Source of the DNA: CALELF01 sp045617925
GTDB lineage: Bacteria > Synergistota > Synergistia > Synergistales > Synergistaceae
Length of the DNA stretch: 62,872 nt
Assembly (NCBI GenBank): GCA_045617925.1
Contig: JAZLJR010000052.1
Location: forward strand, 1 to 62,872
Direction of reading: 5' to 3'
This document shows, in pieces, positions 8,833 to 17,391 of this stretch. The translations under genes and the position numbers were made by a program. How positions within the stretch are numbered: position 1 is the first letter of the stretch; the number at the start of each line of letters is the position of its first letter. Under the pieces are notes generated by a model. It did no database searches. It was not told where the DNA came from and saw only the letters and a program-made list of their open reading frames with translations.

Positions 8833-10146
8833 ATGAAAAAATTAACCCCGTCACAGATAATAGTTCTTGGTTTTGCAGGAATAATACTCTTTGGAGCATT
8901 TATTTTAATGCTACCTATTTCATCAACATGCCATGGTTGGACACCATTTAACGAGGCATTGTTTACATCAACTACATCAGTTTGTGTTACTGGACTTGTA
9001 GTGCAGGACACTGGGACATACTGGACGAGCTTTGGTCACGTAATCATAATGCTTTTAATTCAAATTGGTGGACTTGGTGTTGTTACGGTTGCTGCAAGTT
9101 TTGCTTCATTTTCCGGACGTCATATTTCGCTTTTTGTGAGAAACACAATGGTGGAAGCAACTTCCTCTTCAACTTTAGACTCAGTTACAAGTCTTACCAA
9201 ACACATAATAAAAGGGACATTGCTTGTTGAGAGCCTTGGTGCTTTGGCAATGATGCCAGTGTTTTGTGCAGACTATGGTGTAAAGGGAATTTGGTATGCT
9301 TTTTTTCATTCAGTTTCTGCCTTTTGTAATGCCGGTATTGACCTGTTAGGGTGGCCTGGACATACATTTCCATCGCTTACTGGCTATGTATCTAGTGCAA
9401 CCATTAATATTGCCGTGATGGCTTTAATAGTTTTTGGTGGGCTCGGCTTTATTACTTGGGAGGATATGCGCGCGGAAAAATTTATATTTTCACGCTATAG
9501 ACTGCAAAGCAAGGTTATATTAACATCAACGTTATGTCTTATATTGTTGCCTGCAATATATTTCTTCTTCTATGATTTTTACGCCTTTCCCTTGAAATCG
9601 CGTATTCTTGCGTCACTTTTTCAATCTGTAACGCCAAGGACTGCCGGATTTAATACTGTTGACCTTGCAAGTATGAGCTCTACAAGCCAGGGGATTTCAA
9701 TTGTTCTTATGCTAATTGGAGCGTCACCTGGTTCAACTGGTGGCGGTATGAAAAATACCACATTTACTGTTCTTTTGATGACATGTATAGCGGTATTTCG
9801 TAGAAAAAAGGACACAGAAATTTTCGGTCGTCGTATTGAAATTGATATAATAAAAAATGCAGCAACAATTGCTATGATGTATGTCGTATTTAGTTTATTG
9901 GGTGCTATGGCGATATCTACCATTGAGAGTCTGCCACTTTCTTCCACTTGGTATGAAACTGCCTCAGCAATTGGGACAGTCGGCTCTTCTTTGGGAATCA
10001 CACCCCAATTATCAATCCCATCACGATATATTTTAATTATTCTGATGTTTTTTGGGCGTGTTGGCGGTTTAACAATTATATACGCTGCATTTTTCTCAAA
10101 GCAGAATGCATCAAGATTTCCAGCCGAAGAAATGACGGTTGGTTAA
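8833..10146 (+). CDS. ktrB: KtrB/TrkH-type potassium uptake channel subunit
   Basis: A 437-residue polytopic membrane protein of the Trk/Ktr/HKT superfamily. Four pore-loop segments with the filter glycines can be recognised: SVCVTGLVV, SAFCNAGID, TPRTAGFNT and GTVGSSLG. It forms the K+-conducting dimer gated by a cytoplasmic RCK ring. The length is that of KtrB. ATG 8833 is chosen over an in-frame GTG at 8824 because AAGGTG at 8821 is a properly spaced Shine-Dalgarno for the ATG. The partner KtrA gene follows 37 bases later. Confidence 0.93.
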   Translation: MKKLTPSQIIVLGFAGIILFGAFILMLPISSTCHGWTPFNEALFTSTTSVCVTGLVVQDTGTYWTSFGHVIIMLLIQIGGLGVVTVAASFASFSGRHISLFVRNTMVEATSSSTLDSVTSLTKHIIKGTLLVESLGALAMMPVFCADYGVKGIWYAFFHSVSAFCNAGIDLLGWPGHTFPSLTGYVSSATINIAVMALIVFGGLGFITWEDMRAEKFIFSRYRLQSKVILTSTLCLILLPAIYFFFYDFYAFPLKSRILASLFQSVTPRTAGFNTVDLASMSSTSQGISIVLMLIGASPGSTGGGMKNTTFTVLLMTCIAVFRRKKDTEIFGRRIEIDIIKNAATIAMMYVVFSLLGAMAISTIESLPLSSTWYETASAIGTVGSSLGITPQLSIPSRYILIILMFFGRVGGLTIIYAAFFSKQNASRFPAEEMTVG

Positions 10147-10183
10147 CTTTGAAACTATAAAAATATTTTTGGAGATTACATTT

Positions 10184-10831
10184 ATGAAAAGTGTTTTACT
10201 TATTGGCTTGGGCAGGTTTGGTCGTCATATTTCAAAAAAACTTGTTGAGCTTGGGCATGAAGTCTTGGCTGTTGACACTGATGAAGAAAGGGTGAATAAC
10301 ATTCTCCCCATTGTTAGCGATGCACAAATAGGAGATGCAACTAATGCTGCATTTTTGCGTTCTCTTGGGGTTGCAAATTTTGATGTTTGTTATGTTACAA
10401 TTTCCGCAAATTTTCAAAATTCACTTGAAGTTACATCGCTTTTGAAAGAGCTTGGTGCAAAGTTGGTAATTGCCCGTGCAGAGCGTGATGTTCAAGAAAA
10501 ATTCCTTTTAAGAAATGGTGCTGATTATGTCGTCTATCCTGAAAAACAGTTGGCGACTTGGGCAGCTGTGAGATATAGCTCTGATAATTTATTGGACTAT
10601 ACATTGCTAGACCAATCGCACTTAATAGTTGAGGTCAAAATTCCAAAAGGCTGGCTGGGCAGGAGTGTATCAGAGGTTAATGTTAGAAAAAAATACTCTT
10701 TAAACATTCTTGCTATTAAAAAGAATGGTGAGATAAACACAAACATTACTCCAGATACTCAATTTGAAGAGGATTCTAGTATTCTTCTTTTGGGAGAAGA
10801 AAGCTCAATACGAGAATGTCTCAAAATATAA
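10184..10831 (+). CDS. ktrA: KtrA/TrkA-type potassium uptake regulatory subunit
   Basis: A 215-residue cytoplasmic RCK protein. The N-terminal Rossmann domain begins VLLIGLGRFGRH, the nucleotide-binding GxGxxG; an acidic residue ends the second strand (AVDTDEER). A TrkA-C domain occupies about residues 135-215. It forms an octameric ring on KtrB and gates it in response to ATP/ADP or NAD(H) and often cyclic-di-AMP. The frame is open 15 codons upstream into ktrB, but GGAG before ATG 10184 and the domain start fix this position. A strong terminator follows. Confidence 0.93.
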   Translation: MKSVLLIGLGRFGRHISKKLVELGHEVLAVDTDEERVNNILPIVSDAQIGDATNAAFLRSLGVANFDVCYVTISANFQNSLEVTSLLKELGAKLVIARAERDVQEKFLLRNGADYVVYPEKQLATWAAVRYSSDNLLDYTLLDQSHLIVEVKIPKGWLGRSVSEVNVRKKYSLNILAIKKNGEINTNITPDTQFEEDSSILLLGEESSIRECLKI

Positions 10832-10877
10832 AATTGTATTGAGCTTAATTGTTCTTGCAGATTAGTTTGTAAATTGT

Positions 10878-10924
10878 AAGCAGGCAGTAGGAAAAAAATA
10901 TTTTCCTACTGCCTGCTTTTGTTT
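10878..10924 (+). terminator. ktrBA terminator
   Basis: A long perfect stem formed by AAGCAGGCAGTAGGAAAA and its complement surrounds a 5-nt loop and is followed by T residues. It ends the M23-ktrB-ktrA unit. Confidence 0.9.
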
Positions 10925-10932
10925 GATGTATC

Positions 10933-10960
10933 TTGACAAAAGATAAAAATGGAATATAAT
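10933..10960 (+). promoter_or_regulatory. Promoter of the Rrf2 regulator gene
   Basis: Perfect consensus boxes, TTGACA at 10933 and TATAAT at 10955, are 16 nt apart. Transcription would start near 10967, 35 bases before the gene. Any Rrf2 autoregulatory site would be expected here, but no clear palindrome was identified. Confidence 0.85.
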
Positions 10961-11001
10961 ATCCACTATTCTACAATTAGTTTATATAAAATGGAGGTGG
11001 G

Positions 11002-11493
11002 GTGTTGAATCCTGTCGTATATTTGTCTGAGCCACTAGTGTTAGGGCTTCATGCTATGGGCGAAATTATAAAAAATCCTAATGTAGCACTTACTACAAAA
11101 GACATTGCAAAAATTCTTGGCACTAGCGAGCCTCATCTTTCAAAGGTCTTACAGCATTTACGCCATAGAGGATTTATAAAATCGCAACGTGGTCCTGGTG
11201 GCGGATACGTCTTAAACTGTAATCCCGAAGATGTTCCATTGACACATATTTTTGAATCGCTTGGCGGTATGTTTGAACCATATCATTGTAATATGCTTGC
11301 TTGCAAGGGAAAAAATTGTTTCATCAGTCAGATGGTTGATGAGTTAGGGCAAGCGTGTTACCGCTATCTTGCACAAAAAAATCTAAAAGATTTTGCAGCT
11401 TACTATGAGTCTGGTAAAGAAGTCAGTATTGAGGTTTCCGTTGTGACACCAAGTTTAGGTGAACAACATCCTAAGATAATTACAGAAAATTAA
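11002..11493 (+). CDS. Rrf2-family transcriptional regulator, probable Fe-S sensor
   Basis: A 163-residue Rrf2 protein. A winged helix-turn-helix covers residues 1-75 (SEPHLSKVLQHLRHRGFIKS then RGPGGGYVL). A cysteine cluster, CNMLACKGKNC (C-x4-C-x4-C), lies near residue 95, where IscR and NsrR bind an iron-sulfur cluster. It may therefore sense oxygen, nitric oxide or Fe-S status; the signal is inferred. A strong GGAGG precedes GTG 11002 and an in-frame TTG at 11005; either could be the start. It lies 16 bases before the FadL-like gene, its likely co-transcribed target. Confidence 0.88.
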   Translation: MLNPVVYLSEPLVLGLHAMGEIIKNPNVALTTKDIAKILGTSEPHLSKVLQHLRHRGFIKSQRGPGGGYVLNCNPEDVPLTHIFESLGGMFEPYHCNMLACKGKNCFISQMVDELGQACYRYLAQKNLKDFAAYYESGKEVSIEVSVVTPSLGEQHPKIITEN

Positions 11494-11509
11494 ATTAAGG
11501 AGAAGTTGT

Positions 11510-12757
11510 ATGAAAAAACTTGTTTTGTTGCTCTTATTTGCAGTTTTTATTGCTCCGAATATTGCTTTTGCAGAAGGTTTTGGTGTTTATGAATGGAGTG
11601 CTGCCGGTGTGGCAATGGGTGAAAATTATATGTTTGCTGAACATGATCCGGCTGTTCTTGCCTATAATCCAGCACAGATTACAAAACTTCGTGGTAGTTA
11701 TTTACAACTTGGCTTTACCTGGATTGATCCAACGCTTGGAATTGACTACATTGATAGGTCGGGCAAATTTTATAATTCAAGCAACAATTATAGCCCTGTT
11801 ATTGCTCCAAGCCTTTTCTATGCACAAGACACTAAGGGAAGCAATCTTTGGTGGGGAATAGGAATTTTCCCACGTTTTGGCAACGAAATTGAAATAGGGA
11901 CAGAGTCATTAGGTCGTTATGATACAGTTTATTCCCAGATGAAAGGTGTCACTGTCCAGCCTACAATTGCGTTCAAGCCACATAAAAAGTGGTCTCTTGC
12001 ACTTGGACTTGACTTAAATTACACAGGCTTAAGGATGGACAGATCTATTCCATCTCAACTTGGAGATATGAATTTTAAGCTTGACGGTTCGTCTTTTAAT
12101 GTTGGCTATGTAGTTTCTGCAATGTATGATTTTGATGAAAAAACTAGTACTGCAGTTACTTACCGCTCAAAGGTACGTCAATCAATGGATGCTGATTTCG
12201 ACGTGGACGATCGTCCTGATCCCTTAGGTGGTCCTTTGCATACAAGGGCACATGGAACTGTTACATTACCGGATTCTATTAGCTTCGGTATCGGACACAA
12301 GATAAGTGAGAAAACTCGTGTTGAAGCAGATATAGTTTGGACAAACTGGACAACCTATGATGCTCTCGATATTTCTCTTGATAAGGCTATTGCACCTGGA
12401 ACATCTAAGAACTTAAATGCAACAAAAAATTGGAGCTCCTCTTGGAGATTTGGTGTTGGACTGGAACACAAATTTAGTAAACATTGGGCGTTTCTTACAG
12501 GATATGTCTTTGATGAAAGTCCTGTTCCAGATGCTTATGTTGATCTTACTGTTCCAACTGGCGACCGTCACAGATGGAGTGCAGGTTGTAAATATATGCC
12601 AAATGACTATACTACCTGGGCTTTTGCATATACAATGATTTGGACTGGTGACAGAACTATCCATGGCAGTGCTACAAATCCCGCATTTGAAACTGCTACT
12701 ACAAACAATGGCTTGACACACGCCGTGTCACTTTCACTAACCTTTAAATTGAGATAA
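11510..12757 (+). CDS. OmpP1/FadL/TodX-family outer membrane transport protein
   Basis: A 415-residue outer-membrane beta-barrel protein. A signal peptide ends at AFA, followed by GFGVYEWSAAGVAMG, the plug-forming N-terminus of FadL-type channels, and then alternating aromatic strands to the end (HAVSLSLTFKLR). FadL proteins admit hydrophobic compounds such as fatty acids through lateral diffusion; the substrate here is unknown. It does not end in the Phe usual for proteobacterial porins. AAGGAG precedes the ATG. It is direct evidence for an outer membrane and sits downstream of the Rrf2 gene, ending at a terminator. Confidence 0.9.
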   Translation: MKKLVLLLLFAVFIAPNIAFAEGFGVYEWSAAGVAMGENYMFAEHDPAVLAYNPAQITKLRGSYLQLGFTWIDPTLGIDYIDRSGKFYNSSNNYSPVIAPSLFYAQDTKGSNLWWGIGIFPRFGNEIEIGTESLGRYDTVYSQMKGVTVQPTIAFKPHKKWSLALGLDLNYTGLRMDRSIPSQLGDMNFKLDGSSFNVGYVVSAMYDFDEKTSTAVTYRSKVRQSMDADFDVDDRPDPLGGPLHTRAHGTVTLPDSISFGIGHKISEKTRVEADIVWTNWTTYDALDISLDKAIAPGTSKNLNATKNWSSSWRFGVGLEHKFSKHWAFLTGYVFDESPVPDAYVDLTVPTGDRHRWSAGCKYMPNDYTTWAFAYTMIWTGDRTIHGSATNPAFETATTNNGLTHAVSLSLTFKLR

Positions 12758-12770
12758 ATTTTAAATATCA

Positions 12771-12814
12771 AAGAGCGAGGCAACTAATAAAATAGTTGCC
12801 TCGCTCTTTTTTTA
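12771..12814 (+). terminator. Bidirectional terminator between the FadL-like gene and pckA
   Basis: A perfect 16-bp stem (12771-12786 with 12793-12808) has a 6-nt loop and a T run. The gene on the other strand, pckA, ends only six bases beyond it, so the hairpin probably serves both. Confidence 0.88.
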
Positions 12815-12820
12815 ATTTCA

Positions 12821-14470
12821 TTACATAGCGGAGATAATTTCTTTTAGTGCATTTAGTGCATCATCTGGCAAAATGTCGGCACCGCTTTTCTCTGTTTTTC
12901 TCGTTTCAACGAATGTGACTCTGTCTTGCATACGAGCTTTTAACTGTTCTCTGTATGACGAGTCATCAAAGTTTGGCTCAAAGCCTTCAATTGGTAGGTA
13001 TGAAATATTTGGCAGGTTTCCAAATGGCTTCCATTCACCATTGTTTTCAACGATTTTTTCCAAGATTTCCAATGTTGCTTCCTTTGGGATTTTCTTTTCG
13101 CCAAAGAATCCAGTGTTAATGATGTAGCAATCAACGCCATCATCAAAAAGTTGTTTGAAGCGTGAATAGTCCATACCGAGAGGATATGTGCGGAAAGGAT
13201 TTGCATAGCTTTCTATTACCAATGCATTTGGGTCTACACCAGGAGCAAGGCGTTCTGCCGTTGTTCTCTTTGTAGCCAAGGTGCTACCCATTACAGAAGC
13301 AAGCGACGAACCAGTAATCTTTACCACTGGTGGCAAGGTTGGGTCTTTCATTAACCACGCAATTGCATTAAGGGGTTCGTCAATTCTATCAACTCTATTG
13401 GGTGTCCAAAGGCGGGATTTTACAGCTCTGCCGTTACCGTTTCTGATATCTTCTGAAACACAAACCAGCTTGCCGTTTTCATCTTTTGTTACACCACAGT
13501 TTTGAAGTGTCAAGAGATACTTATTGTCTGGACAACCGATGGGGTAATCCTGCATCTTGTCAAAATATGCTGGCTCCAATGCGATTGAATATTTGTCTTG
13601 AACATTGATAACGAAAGCGTCATCATGTAAAACTTTTATTTCATATTTGCCGTCATGTTTTGCGTGGGTAATGGTTGACTTACCGCTACCGGAAAGACCA
13701 AAGACTGCCAAGACGAATTTTTTACCTTCTTTTGTCTTGTAACGTTTTAGTCCACCGTGGCAGGAAGCGTAACCATTTCTTGCTGCGATGCCCCAAGCGA
13801 GTGTCAAAGTTCCCTTCTTGAGCTCGCCGAAGTATCTCATACCAAGGACGGCTGCAACGTTTTCTTCTGGTGAGAAGCAAGCAAGACCAAGTGGAAAGTC
13901 TGGATGACTCCAATAAGGGTCTGCATAGACGAAAATGTCTCCATCGTTTTCATATTTGCGAGAATTTTTGTATAACCTTTCGTATTCGCTATTGGAATAT
14001 TGGAAATTTAACATCCAACTGAGCAAATTATTTTCATAGCCTTCCGGCAACATAAGGTGAGCCTTCACCATGAAATCTTTTTCAAGTCCAACAACAGCAT
14101 CTGCCGTGTAAAAAGTTCTGTTTCTTGCATTGTGCATTGCCTCGCGGATAATGGTGCAAAGCTCTGTTGTGTTGATGCCTGCTTGACCTAAAATTCTACG
14201 CGCAGCAGCACATCTTCCAAAAACTGCTCCGTCGTTAAACAACAAGACATTTGAAGATGAGGGAAGTCCAATGCTCTCGGGCTTGTAAATTGGCATCCCT
14301 GTCAATTCAACTGTTCCTGGGGAAGCTTTAGCGAGTTTGTAAGCTTCCTTCAAATCTTTAACGAATTTTACGTTATTTCCGTAGAATGCGCTTTCTACCG
14401 TCGTGCGAAGTGGTGTTTTATTAATCGTAGCAAAGCTAGCGGCATTTTCAAAATTTCCAATTGTGGCCAT
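12821..14470 (-). CDS. pckA: Phosphoenolpyruvate carboxykinase (ATP)
   Basis: A 549-residue cytoplasmic enzyme converting oxaloacetate + ATP to PEP + CO2 + ADP, or the reverse. It has the ATP-type P-loop GLSGSGKST, the active-site segment LPEGYENNLLSWMLNF upstream of it and the metal/substrate motif HDDAF after it. AAGGAG lies seven bases before the ATG at 14470. It is preceded by a strong promoter and appears monocistronic. With ppdK it suggests PEP synthesis from C4 or C3 acids, or CO2-fixing ATP generation on the way to succinate or propionate. Confidence 0.95.
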   Translation of the reverse strand: MATIGNFENAASFATINKTPLRTTVESAFYGNNVKFVKDLKEAYKLAKASPGTVELTGMPIYKPESIGLPSSSNVLLFNDGAVFGRCAAARRILGQAGINTTELCTIIREAMHNARNRTFYTADAVVGLEKDFMVKAHLMLPEGYENNLLSWMLNFQYSNSEYERLYKNSRKYENDGDIFVYADPYWSHPDFPLGLACFSPEENVAAVLGMRYFGELKKGTLTLAWGIAARNGYASCHGGLKRYKTKEGKKFVLAVFGLSGSGKSTITHAKHDGKYEIKVLHDDAFVINVQDKYSIALEPAYFDKMQDYPIGCPDNKYLLTLQNCGVTKDENGKLVCVSEDIRNGNGRAVKSRLWTPNRVDRIDEPLNAIAWLMKDPTLPPVVKITGSSLASVMGSTLATKRTTAERLAPGVDPNALVIESYANPFRTYPLGMDYSRFKQLFDDGVDCYIINTGFFGEKKIPKEATLEILEKIVENNGEWKPFGNLPNISYLPIEGFEPNFDDSSYREQLKARMQDRVTFVETRKTEKSGADILPDDALNALKEIISAM

Positions 14471-14508
14471 TTAATATTCTCCTTCTTTCTTTTCAATCTA
14501 ACTTTGTA

Positions 14509-14536
14509 ATATTATCTTTTTTTTTTCTCCTGTCAA
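14509..14536 (-). promoter_or_regulatory. pckA promoter
   Basis: On the minus strand TTGACA (14536-14531) and TAATAT (14514-14509) are 16 nt apart. The spacer is an unusual run of about ten A residues. The start site would be about 30 bases before the pckA ATG. Confidence 0.7.
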
Positions 14537-14686
14537 GTATGCTAATTCTATTAAATTTTGCAAAATTTGAAAGCAAAATAAAATGTGCCAAAATTATCTC
14601 AAAATTTCTGATGATTTTTGTATGTTTTATATATGCTATTAGCGAATGTTTAGAAATTGGTATGTGACATTTACTTTACATTGTTG

Positions 14687-16606
14687 TTATTCGCATTCAA
14701 ATAATTCAGCGTATGCTTCGTCAATTTTTTTTGTAATTTCTTCCAATTTCTGTTGAACTTCCTCAGATTTTGCAAAATCGTTAAAGACTTCTGGCAAGCA
14801 TTGGCTTTGTGTCAATTCTTCTTTTCTTGCTTCCAGTCTTGAAATTTCTTCCTCAAGGGTTGCTATTTTTTTATTTTTCTTTGCTTCTGCTTGAGCTATT
14901 TTCTTTTGTTCCTCTCTCAAACGGATTCTTTCTTCCTTTGATTGTGGCACGGTATTTTTTTTGCCTTCCAAGTTGAAAGTGACAGAATTTTGTTCTGCTA
15001 GTTTTTCTTTTCTTTTTTCTATGAAATAGCTGTAGTTTCCGTGGTAATCGTAAAATTTGCCGTCTCTGATTTCAAATACCCTCGTTGAAAGTGCATCTAG
15101 AAATTCTCTGTCGTGTGAAACAATGATGATTGTGCCATCATATTCAAGCAATGCTTGACAAAAGAGTTCTTTTGTTTTCACGTCTAGGTGGTTTGTTGGT
15201 TCGTCCAGCACTAAAAAATTTGATGGTGAAAGTAGCATCTTGAGCATTGCTAGGCGACTTTTTTCTCCACCAGAAAGAACACGGACAGGTTTTTCTATAG
15301 CCTCGCCTGAAAACAAAAAGCAACCGAGCAAATTTCTTTTTTCTTGAGGTGACAAAAGTGAGCCAGTGTTATTCACTTCCTGCCAAATTGTGTGGTCATA
15401 ATTCAAATTTTTTGCCGATTCTTGAGAAAAATACGCCATTCGGACATTATAACCGAGCTTTGCTTCGCCACTTGTTGGCTCTTCAATGCCTTCCAACAAG
15501 CGAAGCAAGGTGGATTTTCCAGCGCCATTAACACCCACTAACGCAATTTTTTCGCCTCGTTCAATTTCAAAAAAAATATCACTAAAGACTAAATTGTCGC
15601 CGTAGCGTTTTGATAGCTTTATGGCAGTTGCTACGATATGACCACTTTTTTCACATTTTGGGAAAGAAAAGGTTACGCTTTTTTCCTTTGGAGCTTCGTC
15701 CTCTATCACGATGTGCTCCAACTGCTTCAAACGACTTTGCACCATCTTTGCCTTGGTTGCCTTGTAACGAAAACGGTTTGCAAGAGCCATTATTTCATCA
15801 CGCTTTTTTATGTTTGCTTCTCTTTCGCTTTCTTTCGCTTCGAGTCTTGCAATGCGTTCTGTTAAATATTGGTCATAGCCACATGAATATGTGTCTAGCT
15901 TTGCGTTGGAAATTTCAAAAATTTTTTTTGCAATTTTATTCAAAAAATGTCTGTCGTGGGAGACAAAAATAATTATTCCACCGTAGTTTGTAAGGTAATC
16001 CTCAAGCCACTCCATACTTTCTGTGTCTAGGTGGTTTGTTGGCTCGTCCAGGAGTAACACATAAGGACGCTTTATGAGTAGCCCGGCAAGGGCAATTCTC
16101 ATTCTCCAACCACCGGAAAAGGATGCAGTGTTTTGTGTTGCGTCTCTTTCCGGTTTGAAACCAAGACCGTGAAGGATTTTTTTTGCGTTTATTTCAAAAT
16201 CGAATCCATCCATTGCATCAAATTCTGTCTGGAGTTTTTCGTATTTTGCAAGTAGTTTTTCTGTTTCTTCGCCATTTGATTTTGCAAGAGCTTCTTCGCA
16301 AAGAGCAAGCTCATGTTTTTTTTCTGCCACACCGGCAGACTGTGCTAAGAAGTCTATCAAGGGCAATGCAGGAATTTCTGCCAAATCCTGTGGCAAAAAG
16401 CCAATTTCATGTTCACGACGAGAGCCAGAAACAGTTATGTCACCTTCGTAGTCAATTTGCCCAGCAATTGAACGCAAAAAAGTGGTTTTCCCTGCTCCGT
16501 TGGCTCCTACCAATCCAATGGCACTTTTGTCATTTATCTGACAAGAAATATTATTAAGAACAGTGTGTTCCTTAAAAAATACCGTTAAATTTTTTATTTC
16601 AATCAT
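14687..16606 (-). CDS. ABC-F family ATPase (ribosome-associated type)
   Basis: A 639-residue soluble protein with two ABC cassettes and no membrane segments. Walker A sites are GANGAGKTT near residue 36 and GVNGAGKST near residue 356. Signature motifs are SFSGGWRMRIALA and LSGGEKSRLAML, and both cassettes have LDEPTNHLD, diagnostic of ABC-F. A charged linker (P-site tRNA interaction motif) lies between them, and a coiled-coil tail covers roughly residues 560-630. Family members act on the ribosome in stalling relief or antibiotic protection; the exact subtype (YdiF, Uup or YheS-like) is not resolved. AGGAG precedes the start. Confidence 0.93.
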   Translation of the reverse strand: MIEIKNLTVFFKEHTVLNNISCQINDKSAIGLVGANGAGKTTFLRSIAGQIDYEGDITVSGSRREHEIGFLPQDLAEIPALPLIDFLAQSAGVAEKKHELALCEEALAKSNGEETEKLLAKYEKLQTEFDAMDGFDFEINAKKILHGLGFKPERDATQNTASFSGGWRMRIALAGLLIKRPYVLLLDEPTNHLDTESMEWLEDYLTNYGGIIIFVSHDRHFLNKIAKKIFEISNAKLDTYSCGYDQYLTERIARLEAKESEREANIKKRDEIMALANRFRYKATKAKMVQSRLKQLEHIVIEDEAPKEKSVTFSFPKCEKSGHIVATAIKLSKRYGDNLVFSDIFFEIERGEKIALVGVNGAGKSTLLRLLEGIEEPTSGEAKLGYNVRMAYFSQESAKNLNYDHTIWQEVNNTGSLLSPQEKRNLLGCFLFSGEAIEKPVRVLSGGEKSRLAMLKMLLSPSNFLVLDEPTNHLDVKTKELFCQALLEYDGTIIIVSHDREFLDALSTRVFEIRDGKFYDYHGNYSYFIEKRKEKLAEQNSVTFNLEGKKNTVPQSKEERIRLREEQKKIAQAEAKKNKKIATLEEEISRLEARKEELTQSQCLPEVFNDFAKSEEVQQKLEEITKKIDEAYAELFECE

Positions 16607-16637
16607 TGACTTGCTTCTCCTGATAGACTATTGTGTG

Positions 16638-16646
16638 ATTATAGCA
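16638..16646 (-). promoter_or_regulatory. Extended -10 promoter for the ABC-F gene
   Basis: The minus strand reads TGCTATAAT, a perfect extended -10 element, about 32 bases before the start codon. No good -35 box is seen. Confidence 0.5.
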
Positions 16647-16673
16647 TGAAATAGCTAAAAATATGTTTTATGC

Positions 16674-16701
16674 TTGCTAGGAAACATATTTTGCATATAA
16701 T
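16674..16701 (+). promoter_or_regulatory. Promoter of the DUF2284 gene
   Basis: TTGCTA at 16674 and TATAAT at 16696 have 16-nt spacing. The predicted start is about 16708, which leaves almost no leader before the gene. Confidence 0.6.
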
Positions 16702-16722
16702 ATAACTATGGAGATTATGAGA

Positions 16723-17289
16723 ATGTTTGACAAGGCATACAAAACAAAAATACATGTAAAAAAAATTGCAGTGAAAGAACTTTTGACCCCAAAATATTAT
16801 AGATCAAAAGAAATTCGCACTGCTTGTTGTGCCTGCCCATACTACGGTAAGGTTTGGTCTTGTCCGCCCTCGTCCCCCATTGCGTCTGATTTACTTTTTG
16901 GTAAAACAAGGGGCTTTCTTGTGGCTGTTCAAGTGTATTATGAGCCATATTTAATAAGGGCAACACAGAAGTTAAACGAAAAGCAAAAAGACATTTTACG
17001 TCGTGCCACTTACGGTCGTGTAAAACGGGTTTTGAATAACACCTGCCTAGCCCTAGAAGGTGAATTTGACCGAGGAATTGCCATTGCTGCAGGCGTGTGT
17101 GAAAATTGTGTCTCTTGTGCAAAGCAAGAGGGGAAGACATGTCGCTTTCCCCAGAAGATGCGCTATTCCTTTTCTGGAATAGGACTTGACCTTGTGAAGT
17201 TATCAAGAGACTTTTTAGGGTTTGAGATACTTTGGAGCAAAGATTCTTTTCCCGAATATGAAACGCTAGTAGCAGGGATATTTTATTAG
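16723..17289 (+). CDS. DUF2284 cysteine-rich predicted metal-binding protein
   Basis: A 188-residue protein of the DUF2284 family, function unknown. Two cysteine clusters are visible: CCACPYYGKVWSCPP around residue 30, and CENCVSCAKQEGKTC followed by RFPQKMRYSFSGIGLDL in the second half. The pattern suggests an iron-sulfur or zinc site. Three in-frame ATGs (16708, 16717, 16723) lie close together. GGAG at 16710 best serves ATG 16723 (9-nt spacing), but the promoter predicts transcription starting near 16708, so leaderless initiation there is possible. It is divergent from the ABC-F gene and stands alone. Confidence 0.8.
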   Translation: MFDKAYKTKIHVKKIAVKELLTPKYYRSKEIRTACCACPYYGKVWSCPPSSPIASDLLFGKTRGFLVAVQVYYEPYLIRATQKLNEKQKDILRRATYGRVKRVLNNTCLALEGEFDRGIAIAAGVCENCVSCAKQEGKTCRFPQKMRYSFSGIGLDLVKLSRDFLGFEILWSKDSFPEYETLVAGIFY

Positions 17290-17391
17290 GGCAAATAATT
17301 AAATTTTTTAGTAGAATTGATTTTGCAATGTCATTTTTGTTTTTTATATGCTATACTACTACGACATTTTTAATAGATTGGGGGAACATTT

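Noticed and set aside
14461..14667. A hydrophobic 68-codon plus-strand frame upstream of pckA
   Set aside because: It covers the pckA promoter region, has no Shine-Dalgarno, and its hydrophobicity comes from AT-rich, T-rich sequence.
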